A stretch of 64,000 nucleotides of DNA from Pteria penguin (GCA_035048485.1 CM068588.1:26191118-26255117), one strand, 5' to 3'; positions 43,613-56,002 are shown, counted from the first letter of the stretch. Translations and numbers: made by a program. The notes: generated from the letters alone by a model not told the origin.

Positions 43613-44319
43613 AGTGAAGAACAGAAATGAAAGAAGGACGAAACCAAAAATAATAATAAGTGGGATAATGACCTGGAAAAAAGGGAAAGTGGAGGTGGGA
43701 TGGGAATAGGGAAAGATAGGAGGATGTGGCAGAGGGATAAGAGAGAATGTCATCTCTCCATGAAAGTGAGTAGGAAGTAAAAGCACACGAGAACTACACT
43801 ATGACTGTTTTCTTTCTTTTTTTTATTTCTTTCTGATTTGAAGTAAAACAAGTATAGGGAAAAGAGGGGTTTACACTTTCATATCAAATGATCATTTCGT
43901 GCTTTAATACATTATCTGACGTGTACAATTTGAGCTTAAAATATCGTAGACTTGTAAGTTATGCAGCATCCGTTCCCAGTTGTCTTCTCTTAATTTGGTG
44001 ATTTATTTCACTGTTCATATCGACATAAATCATATGAACAGATATAAATTTAAAAATCTGTTCAACTCACTTTTCGGGTTTAGAGATTGTGGTCGATAAT
44101 TCGCTTTTGTCTAATTGGCTTTATAAACTACACCTGTACATTATTACTGGCACGTTTTTCGCTTGCTCCATATTTAAAATGTATAACTCCATGTATGTTA
44201 GATTAATAAAATTCTTCTGACATTAAGCCTGATTGGAATTGGAAAGTTCTTTCTAAGTAAACAAGTCAAGTGCTTGCAAACTGCCAAGCATTTTGTTTTC
44301 AGTTGATAAAATGACACAT
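43613..44319. other. no gene recognised
   Basis: A purine-rich stretch just after the microsatellite, then unassigned sequence. Confidence 0.45.
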
Positions 44320-44430
44320 CTAGGAGGTGGGAATGGCATGGCTTTCAAATTTGGTTCTGTGCAGCAATTCCACCCAAAGTAGTGAGGGATCTAAAATATT
44401 ACGTGCCAATGTATACTGTGTAGTCCGAAG
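44320..44430 (-). repeat. SINE central-domain relic
   Basis: gcaattccacccaaagtagtg plus agggatctaaaatattacgtgcca matches, with changes, the reverse of the ggcacgtaaaagatccctca centre of the SINEs at 7361, 55709 and 58220. The tRNA head is not evident. Confidence 0.5.
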
Positions 44431-44647
44431 AACGAGGTCAAAGCATGTGGTTGGCTGATGTGGTGTAGTGAGAGAGGGATTACTATTTCAGTGTATCAGG
44501 GGCTGTGATTGGATGAAATTATTTGATCAGTCTATAAATAAAGATTGATTCTGCAGTAAAATCATGAATTTTTATCTGATTTCACTAATATATAAATTCT
44601 ATGTCCTAAAAAGGGGTTGTTGTTTACATTTGAATATTGGCAAATTT

Positions 44648-44672
44648 TTGGGGGGCGGGGGGGGGGGGGTGT
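44648..44672. repeat. poly-G tract
   Basis: A run of G broken by a single C, ending gtgttcaccccg. Assembly length is uncertain here. Confidence 0.9.
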
Positions 44673-44847
44673 TCACCCCGTTCCAGCATAATTTTCTCGA
44701 AATTAAGGAGGAGAAACTATGGTAAACTGTTAAAATTCTGAAAGAGGACAGTCTGACAAATATTTTGATACATGTATGGATTATATATAGCGAAGATGTA
44801 AATCTTGCTGGAAGTTCCGTAATTTATCATGGGACCCTATGGGAAAT

Positions 44848-45284
44848 CAGGGGCGTAGCTAGAAATATTCAATGTGCACGCAAAGAAAGCTTCTCACGAG
44901 GCGCGCGCAGCTCTGAGAGGGGGATGGGATCACCCTCTCTCGCAAGTAGGGGTTCGAGGGTCTCCCCCGAGAAAATTTTGTAAAATTCAATGCAAAGTCG
45001 TGCTTTCTGAATCATCTTGATAACATTGAAACTATTTTTGTCATAAGAAATGACGTTTAATATAGAAGGATATATGTCGAACACAATAAAAGCTGAACTT
45101 GATTCTACCTCTTAACATTAAAGTCTTTTTGATTTTGAGAAAGTTGAATATTAATGTTTTCACAAATTGATTTGACACTTACGAGTTGTCATATGATATG
45201 GATGTTTTTGAGTAACATTTTAATTTTTTTGTCCTCGTGATGTACACGCCATGGCGTGCTGGCGTATAGGCAGCTACGCCCCTG
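44848..45284. mobile_element. 437-bp non-autonomous DNA transposon, caggggcgtagct ends
   Basis: The left end caggggcgtagctagaa and the right end ggcagctacgcccctg are terminal inverted repeats. This CAGGGGCGTAGCT end is a widespread animal DNA-transposon terminus, hAT-like as I recall. Flanks share ggaaat, but an exact 8-bp target duplication is not evident. No transposase frame. Confidence 0.75.
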
Positions 45285-45386
45285 GAAATGCAATTACTAT
45301 GCTTTGACCGCAAATAGGGTGGGCGAGGATGATAAATCATTTGTGTAAAATCAGAACCGAGAACTGGCATTAAACTTCGGATGGCA

Positions 45387-45601
45387 GGGGTCTTATTCAC
45401 AAAGAAACTTAAGTCTAAGAATTGAGACCTAAAATACCATGTATCATTAGTCTAAGAATTTGTCGAAAGTTTGCCTGTGAATAGCTTATCAGATATACTG
45501 TTTACAGGAACTTTTTATTAATTCTTAGAATTAAGACACATGCTACCATATAGGTCTCAATTCTTAGACTCAGACTTAAGTTTCTTTGTGAATAAGGCCC
45601 C
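45387..45601. mobile_element. 215-bp MITE, ggggtcttattcacaaag ends
   Basis: The left end ggggtcttattcacaaagaa plus acttaagtctaagaattgag is mirrored by the right end ctcaattcttagact...cttaagtttctttgtgaat plus aaggcccc. The arms are about 50 bp. Non-coding. Confidence 0.85.
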
Positions 45602-46377
45602 AGAGTTCAACTCCATTACGACAACACCGGACAACCTGTCCCCAGGAGTGAGGACGGAGGTGGAGGTTCCAACCCTAATAGACTAAAATTGTAGTAGGTA
45701 TCACGAAGACAATTTTACGATAAAACAATTCTGGATCCACCCACAAATATATGTGATACACACTTTCTTAAAAGCGGCGATAAATTAAACTTGATGACTT
45801 AACTATCCTTCTTGAAATAGAAACATCCGTTTACATCATTTACCGTTAACGCATTAAATGAGCTCATTTCCTTTATCCTTCATTACATTAAACTTTCTGA
45901 AGTTATGGCATTTCCAAATGTTCTTACTACATACCAGCTGTAAGCTACCAAAAGGTGTATGGCAAGTCATTCTCTACCACTGTGTATATACAATAGACGC
46001 CGTCATACAGGCGACGACCTCAGAATAAAACATATGAGATGTTTTACAATTAAACTTTCGCAGATGTTGTAATATAGAAGATAAAGGTAGGATAGAGGTT
46101 ATGTTTATTTTGGAATTACGCGTAAAAAAAGAAAACAAACCCCCAAAACATTTTTCTGTTATTCACTTGATAATGTGCCCGAAAATTTGTGGCATTTGAG
46201 TGTAGCTTTATTTATTTATTAACCCCCAACCCACCCCCACCCCCTCCCCCGATTTCGTTAATATCATAACACAAATATTTCAATTGTAATAGAGGATATA
46301 TAATAGAGCATATACAATATGTTGAAATTGCGGAGCAGATACTGAAAGTCACTTATTTCGCGCGACGTTACGTGTTT

Positions 46378-46660
46378 TTAGGGATGTAACAATATACATT
46401 ATACCTTCATGGTGGGTTTTGGTACCATAATCACCGCGACGGTTATTTTAGGGATATAACGATGTACGTTGTAACTTGGTGCGGATGGCGGTACAATAAT
46501 CGTCTCGGCGGTTATTTTAGGAATGTAACGATATACTGTAACATTGTACCATGATGCGGGTCGCGGTACAATAATCGTCTCGGCGGTTATTTTAGGAATG
46601 TAACGATATACATTGTACCTTGGTGCCGGTTGCGGTACAGTAATCGTCGCAACGGTTAGT
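46378..46660. repeat. ~70-bp tandem repeat, four units
   Basis: Units contain gtaacgatatacattgtacc, ttggtgcgg, cggtacaataatcgtctcgg and cggttattttagg. Confidence 0.8.
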
Positions 46661-47194
46661 GCATGGTACGGATCCGGTTTTGATAGGCAATATAGATTTT
46701 ACATGAATACTAATCCGTACTCGCATCGTAAATCTAAATAGCAATGACAGCCGGAAAGAAGACTCAGCAAAAACGTATGAAGAAAATGGAAGCATTTCGG
46801 GTTTTACACAAGATGGATGCGAATATCTGAATACTCTTTAAAGAGTGTAACCACACGTACAGTGTAGATACTGTTAGATATTTCTTATAAAAGTCGGAAA
46901 TACATGTATGTACTGGATCGGAAACGATACGTAACTCTGGCTTGTCATTTCCTGGCTGGCCATGGTTTGTTAATTGGGTCAACAACACAATAAAAAGAGC
47001 AAGTAAGAATTACGAAGTAACTAGCAGATAGGTCAAGTAGTTCCCTGCAATGAATATCTTACATGGTGAAGCCCTTTATGCAAACTTATTCCCATTATGA
47101 TGAGCTATCAAATTAATGTCTTAAAACGGAATCTAAGAATTGTTGTTCCATCATATCTAGATGAGTTGTTTGCAAGGACCTTAATTATGTCAGT

Positions 47195-47815
47195 CTATGT
47201 ATCGCGATACGTATAGGTGATACCATGTTTCGTATCATATCGTATAAGCAATATTGCGATACGTATTGCATCGTATATATGTAATACTGCCATACGTATT
47301 GTATCGAATAGGTAATTCTGCATACATATTGTAGTATAGGTAATACTGCTGTACGCAATATATCGTATAGTTAATACTCCTATACGTATCGTATCGTATA
47401 GGTAATACTGCTATGCGTATTGTATCGTATAGGTGATACCACAATATATACCGTATCGTATAAGTAATACCACAATACTTATTGTATGATATACATGTAG
47501 TAAAAGTAATACTACGATACGTGTAATATCGTATAGGTAATTATACCACGACACGTATCGTATAAGTAATTCGCTGTAGGTGAAACTGCGATACGTACCA
47601 TATAAATGATACGACGATATTAGTGTATTGTATTAGTAATACTACGACAAATATCGCGGGAATACCGCGATAAGTATCGTATCTTATAGGGAATACCGCG
47701 ATAAGTATTGTATCGCACAGGTAATACCACAATACAGATCGTGTCTCATAGGTGATACCACGATATGTACCATATCGTAAAGGTAATATTGTGGTAGCAT
47801 CATATCATATAGGAT
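47195..47815. repeat. ~30-bp minisatellite, about 20 units
   Basis: Degenerate units gatacgtattgtatcgtata plus ggtaatactgc. CpG-containing words such as tacgta and tatcgtat alternate. The frames on the - strand are the repeat translated. Confidence 0.85.
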
Positions 47816-47829
47816 ATACCGCCAATTAT

Positions 47830-48456
47830 ATATTAGATAGGAATCTGAGAGATGGAGTAGGGGTTATGAGGTGGAGGGTGGAGTGAGGATGGTGATAGAT
47901 GTGGTGTAGACAATGATGTGGATAAAGGCAATGGATTATACACTATCGCATGAATCATCCCCTGATTACGCACTTTCACATCGGCGATTCAAGAGATATT
48001 TCTGAGTTTGCACCCTTCTCCACCTCTTGGATAGTAAATTTTACAAAAAAAAGGTCATTTGTAAATTTTCGAATGTGGAATAAGCTTAGCAAATTTTGCC
48101 ACCAAAGGGTGAAATCCCTCCCTTTTTCCGAAAATTTCTGGATCCGCCTCTGTCTATTTAAATATAGTGCATTGACGACAAACTATTACCTTCCCACGTT
48201 ATCATGCTATTTCCTAGCAGTCACTGACCTTCACTTGTTGTGTACCAGTGTATGTGTACCAGTGTATGTGTGGTATTTTATCCGGCAGATGACTAGTCGT
48301 TAAAGCATCTCAGAAAAATAAAATAGAGAAGGCGTCTGCATTTTTACTTAGATACAATAAACAAAGTTTTGATGGATGTTTTCCGGGAGAATCTTGTAGA
48401 ACAGTATTCACTGTGTATGTGGAAGTAATCGGAAGTGCGCTATTAGAGAAGACTCC
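47830..48456. other. upstream flank of the secreted-protein gene
   Basis: No gene seen. Includes a ttctggatccgcctctg word (48134-48150), an end type shared by several non-autonomous elements in this window. Confidence 0.45.
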
Positions 48457-49236
48457 ATGCATTCAATGTACAGCTGTGCATCAGTTACAATGTATACTAA
48501 GTTACTTTTAATCGTTGTTTTCCAGTGCTTCATATTTTCGGGATTCGGATGCAAAATTAAAGGATATGTGGCGTTATCTATGGAAGAGAGATTGGAAAAG
48601 TTTGATATCATCGTGTACGGGAAGGACCTCAAACATGTAACAAGAAATGGGGAATACATGGATTTTACCGACAGTTTGTTTGAAGTTTATTGTGTCATAA
48701 AAGGCGATCGAAATATGACCAGTAATATAACTATTGAAGAAATTTTCCCCAAAACTGCTTGTTCAGGAACTTATATGTTTTATTTAGATAAACTAAAAGG
48801 AAAGTTTGGACCAGGTCTCGAGATAATTCTGGGTTTGGAAAGGAATGAAAACGGAAATTACTTTTGGCAGGAAGTTAATGATATGGAATCATCTGCGTTT
48901 GAACCAACATTGGAAAACTGGAATACGGTTGAGAAGGTCATGCCCTTTAAAGACTGGATCAGTTCTGACAGCTCTGAGTATGGATGCCCCTTGCGTTTAC
49001 ATAAACAACCGGCGGAAGGAACTCCTAAACCAGAAGGGACACCGGAACCGGAAACTGAGAGTACTTTCGAAACCGGAAGTCAAACGCCTGCAAACACACC
49101 CAAGGACGAAAGTCAAAAACCCGTAAAGGCATCAGAGACCAGGAGTCAAGGTTCCGATGGAAATCGTGCCTGTAGATACTCCTTAACAGACATGACTTTA
49201 TTTGGAATGCTACTTTTTAACTTATTTGCAAGATGA
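48457..49236 (+). CDS. secreted, probably GPI-anchored protein, 259 aa; CCDC3-like N-terminal domain suspected
   Basis: Single-exon frame. Three possible Met starts (residues 1, 4 and 12) all precede a hydrophobic signal segment, MYTKLLLIVVFQCFIFSGFG; Met12 gives the most classical signal peptide. The mature part starts near Cys32. A ~140-residue domain has FDIIVYG, a FEVYCVIKG strand, two N-glycosylation sequons (NMT at 86, NIT at 90) and Cys79, 102 and 177. A Pro/Thr/Glu/Ser-rich stalk follows (about 185-235, with repeats such as EGTPKPEGTPEPE), then a short hydrophobic tail (245-257), a layout that suggests GPI anchoring at the cell surface. The 'DIIVYG ... VYCVIKG ... C' pattern resembles the N-terminal domain of CCDC3 (favine) and its invertebrate relatives as I remember them; this is weak. 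A candidate poly(A) signal AATAAA lies at 49610. Confidence 0.75.
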   Translation: MHSMYSCASVTMYTKLLLIVVFQCFIFSGFGCKIKGYVALSMEERLEKFDIIVYGKDLKHVTRNGEYMDFTDSLFEVYCVIKGDRNMTSNITIEEIFPKTACSGTYMFYLDKLKGKFGPGLEIILGLERNENGNYFWQEVNDMESSAFEPTLENWNTVEKVMPFKDWISSDSSEYGCPLRLHKQPAEGTPKPEGTPEPETESTFETGSQTPANTPKDESQKPVKASETRSQGSDGNRACRYSLTDMTLFGMLLFNLFAR

Positions 49237-49609
49237 GATTGTTTGCTAATTTTACGGTTTGTAGATTGATCGGTTTATTATAGAATGACATTTAAGGATT
49301 ATGTGGAACAATGTGCTTCGATTTGATGAATTATATGTATATCATTTCTTACAAGTTGATAATTTGCCCATTTGTATGGGCATTTTGTCTCCACCTACTA
49401 AGGCTCTGGGTGTTTTAACGAACAGACTGTATAACATTAGACATCAGCAATCTTACAAAGAGTTCTACTCCAACAGTGAGATTCAAACCTGGTACAACAC
49501 ACGTAGACTGGCAGTGCCTGTCTAGATCTTAAAAGATAGCAAGCAAGAGCAGGTAACTCCAGTCTACAACACACGTTTCAATACGGGTCTACGCCATTCC
49601 TCTATTCAG

Positions 49610-49615
49610 AATAAA
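49610..49615 (+). promoter_or_regulatory. candidate poly(A) signal AATAAA
   Basis: First AATAAA after the stop codon of the secreted-protein gene, about 375 bases downstream. Usage is not shown by sequence alone. Confidence 0.4.
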
Positions 49616-50220
49616 GAAAACCCTTAAGTAGCAGAGATGAGCTTTACACATTCGAACACTTTAATTATTGCTTTACATTTGTTTCTTAAATCTATATACA
49701 GTGGCATACCTGCTGTTTTATATAGATCTATGTTTGGCCTATTTGCACATGTATGTATCCGATACATTTCATCATGTAAGGCAAAGATACTTCAGTAAAT
49801 ATAATTTAAATGACATATGGAAGTTTTGAGCTGTAATCTTTAAACTTGTAACAGACTTTGTTGTGAACCCATGAGGACTCTCCGAGGACGATTGAGGACT
49901 TTCCGAGGACGATAAAATATTGCGCTGATGAAAGGAAGGTTGAAGATGTATTCATTTCATTGCAACAAAACCAGTTAGCCTTAGAAATGTGATAGTTGCA
50001 CAAATCAAAAACGTTTTGTTATATGGACGGTGAGTGTAAAGAAGGGTAAAAAGACTGACCTGCAAGGGTCAAGTGTTTGGTAAAGAAGTTACAGTATGTG
50101 GTTCTCACAGACATTGAAAAGTACTTTGAATTTTGAGTCACTGCTTCACAATAAAAAGATCTTTAGAGATTCTTGAATTTTTAAAATATGTATGTATGCT
50201 TAAATTATGTTATGAGCATG
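49616..50220. other. no gene recognised
   Basis: Unassigned sequence, followed by a poly-T/TTTTTG tract at about 50221-50291. Confidence 0.5.
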
Positions 50221-50291
50221 TTTGTTTTTTGTTTTGTTTTTTTTTTTGTTTTTGTTTTTGTTTTTGTTTTTTTGTTTTTGTTTCTGTTTTT

Positions 50292-51153
50292 GAGTCGGCT
50301 TCGGTGAAGCCGCACTCATTGCAGTCACTTTCTATTCAGGGGTTATAACTTTCACTACCGATATAGAGCTTACTACGCCGCTGAAAATAAAGTGCCGAAA
50401 AATTACTGATGTTGTCTTAAAAATTCTTGATCAGCACAATGTACCTTTAGCTCAGTTAATTTAAGCTAAACATAAACTAGTTTCAATAACTCGAAAAAGG
50501 AGTTGCAATAATGTTTTCAAATTTCGCGTTATAATATGTACTTGTGACTACTTTACGATGTGTTTACCACCGACACCGTCGGATGTACTCGATTGTGTAA
50601 CTCTCCGGACAAAGGATTTGTCTTGATCTTGTATCGCTTGTTTTTATCGAGATATTTCAATTAAAGTTTTCCCCAACATGTTCTGGAACTTCTTTTTCAC
50701 ATATATGACAAATTTAAAGATCGATCTTCCCGCATTTCCTCTGATAATGAAAATGCATTATAAATATCTAGGTAAATGTTGTACGTTTCTAAATATAAAT
50801 GATGTTAAAACATTATGAGAATCGTAAATTAAGATGGTTATTTAATGTCCCACTTGAAGGAATGTCGTTCCTTGGCTCAGCTTCGACTCGTGACAACAAT
50901 GCAGTAAAACTTGTTGCCATGAAGTTGTCGATTGCACGTTCATTTCGGATACAAGCAATTGCAAACTCTTTGCCGTAAGATAGTATGAAGAGAGCAAATT
51001 TTATTAGCATTTTGTACATAGGTATAATGACGATGTAGTTGCAACAAAGACCTAATTTTTGCCCCCCCCCCCCCCCGCCCATTTTCCTGAAATCCTGAAT
51101 CCGCCACTAAAATGGTAAAATGATTACATACTTAAAATCAGCAAAGCCGACTC
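50292..51153. mobile_element. ~862-bp inverted-end element, copy 1
   Basis: Begins gagtcggcttcggtgaagcc (a perfect small hairpin, cggcttc-ggt-gaagccg) and ends aagccgactc, so the ends are 10-bp inverted repeats. Similarity to copy 2 runs on through caggacttttgagtc. Nearly identical to 56524-57387. Inside are a polyC tract and a cctgaatccgccact word. The 89-codon - strand frame is shared by both copies but has no known motif. Confidence 0.85.
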
Positions 51154-51660
51154 TCAGGACTTTTGAGTCATTTGATTTTATTTTTTTCTTTGTTTTTATT
51201 TATTTATTTGGGGGTGTTTAGACAATTTTCTCTTAAAACAATAAATTTGCAAAAAAATCCATGTCAACTGACTTGATCATTGACGTTAAGATATAAGTCT
51301 GTGAGTAACCATGGTTATGATATAACTCTGTCAGCAACAATGGTTATATCCATGAAACCTTCAAGAATTACCAGTATGATTCAGAGGCAACTAATGGAAA
51401 GTGGAGGCAAAACGTGTATATGTGTTTTCTGTGGTTAGAGGAGTTATATGCATTATTTAAACGTCAGCTAGTGAGGGTGGTTAGCGTCGATTAATGCTAC
51501 CTATTGGAGTCAATTGGATACGGATTTAATATGTATATACATTCCACTTCAGCCACACAATATCTTGTGCGATAGATCAGCACAGAATCCCTGGCATTGT
51601 GGCACTGGTCAGTGTGCCTTGTTTAGAGTTGACAGATCAGCACAGAACCCCTGGCATTGT

Positions 51661-52590
51661 GGGCTATAATGAGGGGGTAAGCAGCAGCCATTGCGAGAGA
51701 TCTCGGCAGCGGGCTATAATGAGGGTGTAAGCAGTAGTCATAGCGAGAGAGAGAGAGAGCTCGGCGGCGGGCTATAATGAGGATGTCTGCAGCAGCCATA
51801 GCGAGAGAGCTCGGCAGTGGGCTATAATGAGGGTGTAAGCAGTAGTCATAGCGAGAGAGCTCGGCGACGGGCTATAATGAGGATGTCTGCAGCAGCCATA
51901 GCGAGAGAGCTCGGCAGCGGGCTATAATGAGGGTGTAAGCAGTAGTCATAGCGAGAGAGCTCGGCGACGGGCTATAATGAGGATGTCTGCAGCAGCCATA
52001 GCGAGAGAGCTCGGCAGCGGGCTATAATGAGGGTGTAAGCAGTAGTCATAGCGAGGGAGCTCGGCAGCGCGCTATAATGAGGATGTCTGCAGCAGCCATA
52101 GCGAGAGAGCTCGGCAGCGGGCTATAATGAGGGTGTAAGCAGTAGTCATAGCGAGAGAGCTCGGCAACGAGCTATAATGAAGATGTCTGCATGCAGTAGC
52201 CATAGCGAGAGATCTCGGCAGCGGGCTATAATGAGGGTGTCAGCAGCAGCCATAGCGAGGGAGCTCGGCAGCGCGCTATAATGAGTGTGTCAGCAGCAGC
52301 CATCTCGAGAAATCTTGGCAGCGGGCTATAATGAGGGTGTAAGCAGTACCCATAGCGAGAGAGCTCGGCAGCGGGCTGTAATGAGGGTGTAAGCAGCAGC
52401 CATTGCGAGGGAGCTCGGCAGCGGGCTATAATGAGGGTGTCAGCAGCAGCCATCTCGAGAAATCTTGGCAGCGGGCTATAATGAGGGTGTAAGCAGTAGT
52501 CATAGCGAGGGAGCTCGGCGGCGGGCAATAATGAGGGTGTAAGCAATAGCCATATCGACAGAGCATGGCAGCGGACTAAAATGAAGATGT
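51661..52590. repeat. 50-bp minisatellite, about 18 units (block 1)
   Basis: The unit is gggctataatgagggtgtaa, gcagtagtcatagcgagaga and gctcggcagc. The two commonest variants differ at gtaagcagtag / gtctgcagcag and alternate in the left half. A related array fills 54380-55700. Confidence 0.93.
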
Positions 52591-52599
52591 CTGCAGCAG

Positions 52600-52727
52600 A
52601 AGCCGGTGTGGCCTAGTGGATAAGGTGCTCGGCTCGTGTGATCCAGAGATCCCGGTTTCGACTCCCGCCCTGGGCACACCGGTGTTCTGGTGAGACATTA
52701 AAAACCGAGGTCCCGTATAACGGTAGG
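52600..52727 (+). mobile_element. tRNA-derived SINE, 3'-deleted
   Basis: Starts agccggtgtggcctagtgga (A box), with a degenerate B box region ggtttcgactcc, then gagacattaaaaaccgaggt, and stops at cggtagg. It is joined directly to tatatgtacggataaag, which in the sister block lies about 310 bases further on. An internal deletion therefore removed the SINE 3' half and adjacent array sequence. Confidence 0.85.
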
Positions 52728-53110
52728 TGTATATGTACGGATAAAGGGTTTAAGATGGCAATAGCAAATAAATACATCGTGAAGTCAAGTGTTTCCTCCC
52801 AGATAAAATCGGACTTAATCAAGTGTAGTATGTTTGGAAGTGTTATATATGTTATATAATTGTAACATAAGCGGAATAAGGAATTGTCTAAAATGTCAAG
52901 ACCAGGCGTAATACTTGCGAGTAAAATCTTATCATGAAGAGAGTCGAGTCAACACAGAATCCCTGGCATTGTGACACTGGTCAGTGTGCCTTGTTTAGGG
53001 TTGATAGATCAGCACAGAATCCCTGGCATTGTGAGAATGGTCAGTGTGTCCAGTTTAGAGTTGACAGATCAGCACAGAATCTCTGGCATTGTGAGAATGG
53101 TTAGTGTAAA

Positions 53111-54375
53111 CTCTGTAGTCAGAGAAAATTGTAAACATGCAGAAACCTCGAAATTGGGCCCTGCGGCCACAATAAAAATATATCAACCTAGTTTCTTTAA
53201 AGAAATAAATAGATGAGAAATGAATAAAATCCAACAGACCAAAACTAATTTTTCAGAGACATTTTTTTCCCGGCCAGAACAATGTTGTCTTAATGACCCA
53301 GAAAAACAAGCTCAAATTTTTGTCGCAAAAATGGAGAGAGAGGAACTCTGACCGATTATCTAATACACAGTCAAAAGCATAGATGGGGCATGTCACACGT
53401 GACGAAGTACATGTGATGATAATTCACTCATTGTTTATGTAAACAATTGCTGCACGCGGTGTATCAATTTATAAACAAAACAATCAGATCGGATTTTATC
53501 TGGGTTAACAGTGGCGGATTCAGAGGTCCCTAACTCTTGCCCCTTTTATCAAGTATAGAAAACGGAACGAAAGAGTGAAAAGATGCAACCAAGTTTTGCC
53601 CACAAATTGTCATTTTGGCTATATTTAGGGCTTCAATCCCAACCTGGCCTTTTTCCTGACTGAAAAGCATTCATGGCAGGTCGCAACCCCTTTTCAAAAA
53701 AATTCTAGTCGCCCATGTTTCTTTAGGTAGCCTACTGTCTACTGAGATAGATGATGATAGATTATGTTATATAGCTAAATCGGATTTCTTGGAAGATCAT
53801 ATCTGACTCGGGTTTATGAAAAAATCCACCACAGGTACAAGAATAACAAGATATGGAAAAGACACGAATATCATCACACAGAGTTCAGAATACACGGCAC
53901 TTGCGGTACTGACTTTAGGCAGTCAGTTGACGTGAATTTATGCAAATTTAGATCATTAAGTCGCCAAATTGCAGGAGAGGAAGCTTCACTCCTGTTCCCC
54001 TGCCAGTCTTCGCTCTGACCCTTCTAGGGACCGTAGTGGTGCCCCGAGCCCTTCCCTAACTTTGCCTCGCCTTACTTAAAAGTTTTGATCCGTTCGTGAT
54101 AAGAAATTTAAACAGATTGAGTCTTTTCAATTCAGACAAAATGAGTCTACTCATTGGAGTACAAAAAGATTACAAAATTCTTTGTAAAGATGTGTAAAAT
54201 AAAAAGATTTGTACTTGAACGTTCTCCTTCAAGCTATAGCCGGAATAACGTCCTGGTTGATGTCAAGGAGAAAAAACACATCCAACCCCAAACACCAAAT
54301 TCTGAATCCTGCTGGAACCATTGTCCGTAAAGCTACCAAGAAAAGGACTAACACATTACGTAAAGGTTCATGATC
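53111..54375. other. no gene recognised
   Basis: Unassigned. A cagtggcggattcagaggtc end word at 53511 suggests a non-autonomous element of the type also seen at 63592, but no matching right end was found. Confidence 0.45.
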
Positions 54376-55700
54376 ACCTCAATATAGTGAGAGTTCGGCA
54401 ATAGGCCACAATGAAAGTGTCGATAGCAGGTCTATGCAAGGGGGCTCGGCAGTAGGTTATAATAAGAGTGCTGGCAGTAGGTCAAGGCGAGGGGCTCGGT
54501 AGCATGTTATAATAAGAGTGTTGGCAGCAGGTCAAGGCGAGGGGACTCAGTAGCAGGTTATAATAAGAGTGTTGGCAGAAGGTCAAGGTGAGGGGGCTCA
54601 GTAGCAGGTTATAATGAGAGTGTTGGCAGCAGGTCACGGCGAGGGTGCTCGGTAGCAGGTTATAATAAGAGTGTTGGCAGCAGGTCAAGGCGAGGGGGCT
54701 CGGTAGCAGGTTATAATAAGAGTGTTGGCAGAAGGTCAAGGTGAGGGGGCTCGGTAGCAGGTTATAATAAGAATGTTGGCAGCAGGTCATGGCGAGAGGG
54801 CTCGACTGCAGGCCACAATGAGAGTGTCGAAAGCAGGTCAAGGCGAGGGGGCTCGGCAGTAGGCCATAATGAGAGTGTTGGTATCAGGTCAAGGCGAGGG
54901 GCTCGACAGCAGGCCATAATGAGGTTGTTGGAAGCAGGTCATTGCCAACAGGGGTCGGCCGCAAGTCATATATATTAAATGTATCGGCAGCAATTCGCAG
55001 CAGGCCATAATAAGTGTGTCGACAGTAGGCCATATGAGAGTATCGGATGGTCACGGCGGAAAGGCTCGGTAACATAATTAGAGTGTAAGCCCAAGTCATG
55101 GGTCAATTAAAGGGTCATAACGAGAGTGTCGGCAACATGTCGTATAGCGAGGGAGTTCGACTGCAAGCCATAACGAGGGCGTTGAGAGCAGATCGTAATG
55201 AGTGTATTGGTAGCATACCATTGCGAGGTGGTTCGGCAGCAGACCATATAAAGAGCAGCCATAGCGAGAGAGCTCGGCAGCGGGTTAGAATGAGGATGTC
55301 TGCAGCAGCCATAGCGAGAGAGCTCGGTAGCGAGCTATAACGAGGGTGTCAGCAGCAGTCATAGCGAGGGAGCTCGACAGCGAGCTTTAATGGGGGTGTC
55401 TGCTGCAGCCATAGCGAGAGAGCTCGGCAGCGGGATAAAATGAAGACGTCTGCAGCAACCATAGCCAGGGAGCTCGGCAGTGGGCTATAATGAGGGTGTA
55501 AGCAGTAGCCATCGCTAGGTAGCTCGGCAATGGGCTATAATGAGGGTGTCAGCAGCAGCCATCGCGAGAGATCTCGGCAGCGGGCTATAATGAGGGTGTA
55601 AGCAGCAGCCATAGCGAGGGAGCTCGGCGGCGGGCTATAATGAGGATGTAAGCAATAGCCATATCGAGAGAACATGGCAGCGGGCTAAAATGAGGATGTC
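54376..55700. repeat. 50-bp minisatellite, about 26 units (block 2)
   Basis: The left half has units gcaggtcaaggcgagggggc, tcggtagcaggttataataa and gagtgttgg. The right half from about 55255 converges on the block 1 unit (agcagccatagcgagagagc, tcggcagcgggctataatga). The - strand frames here are repeat translations. Confidence 0.9.
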
Positions 55701-55708
55701 TGCAGCAG

Positions 55709-55992
55709 AAGCCGGTGTCGCCTATTGGATAAGGGACTCGGCTCGTGTGATCCAGAGATCCCGGGTTCGACTCCCGCCCTGGGCACACCGGTGTTCTGTC
55801 TTTCGGAGGAGACAGTAAAAACCGAGGTCCCGTGTCACGGTAGGCGTGGCACGTAAAAGATCCCTCAATGCTTCGAGTGGGTCCGTTGCAAAGGTCTAAA
55901 TTTGTATGCAATGAATCAGGCCGATGCCGTCACCATATACGTGAAATAATCGTGGAATAACGTAAAACAATAATCAATCAACCAATCAATGG
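55709..55992 (+). mobile_element. tRNA-derived SINE, full length
   Basis: The A box is gtcgcctattggataaggga, slightly decayed, and the B box is ggttcgactcc. The ctttcggaggagacagtaaa segment, the central ggcacgtaaaagatccctca and a tail caatcaatcaaccaatcaat follow. Direct repeats ctgcagcaga flank it at 55700-55709 and 55993-56002, inside the 50-bp array. Confidence 0.92.
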
Positions 55993-56002
55993 CTGCAGCA
56001 GA

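Larger units (their letters stand above)
51570..53110. repeat. 60-bp minisatellite interrupted by a composite block
   Basis: Units gatcagcacagaatccctgg, cattgtgacactggtcagtg and tgccttgtttagagttgaca lie at 51570-51661 and again at 52950-53110. The array is cut at cattgtg (51660), where the 50-bp array begins, and resumes after gagagtcgagt (52947). Confidence 0.8.

Noticed and set aside
52226..52546. 106-codon - strand frame, and similar frames at 54482-54841 and 55585-55911
   Set aside because: Translations of the 50-bp array; the last also runs through the SINE.
51661..52590. CRISPR-like array
   Set aside because: The repeat is contiguous without unique spacers, and the genome is eukaryotic.
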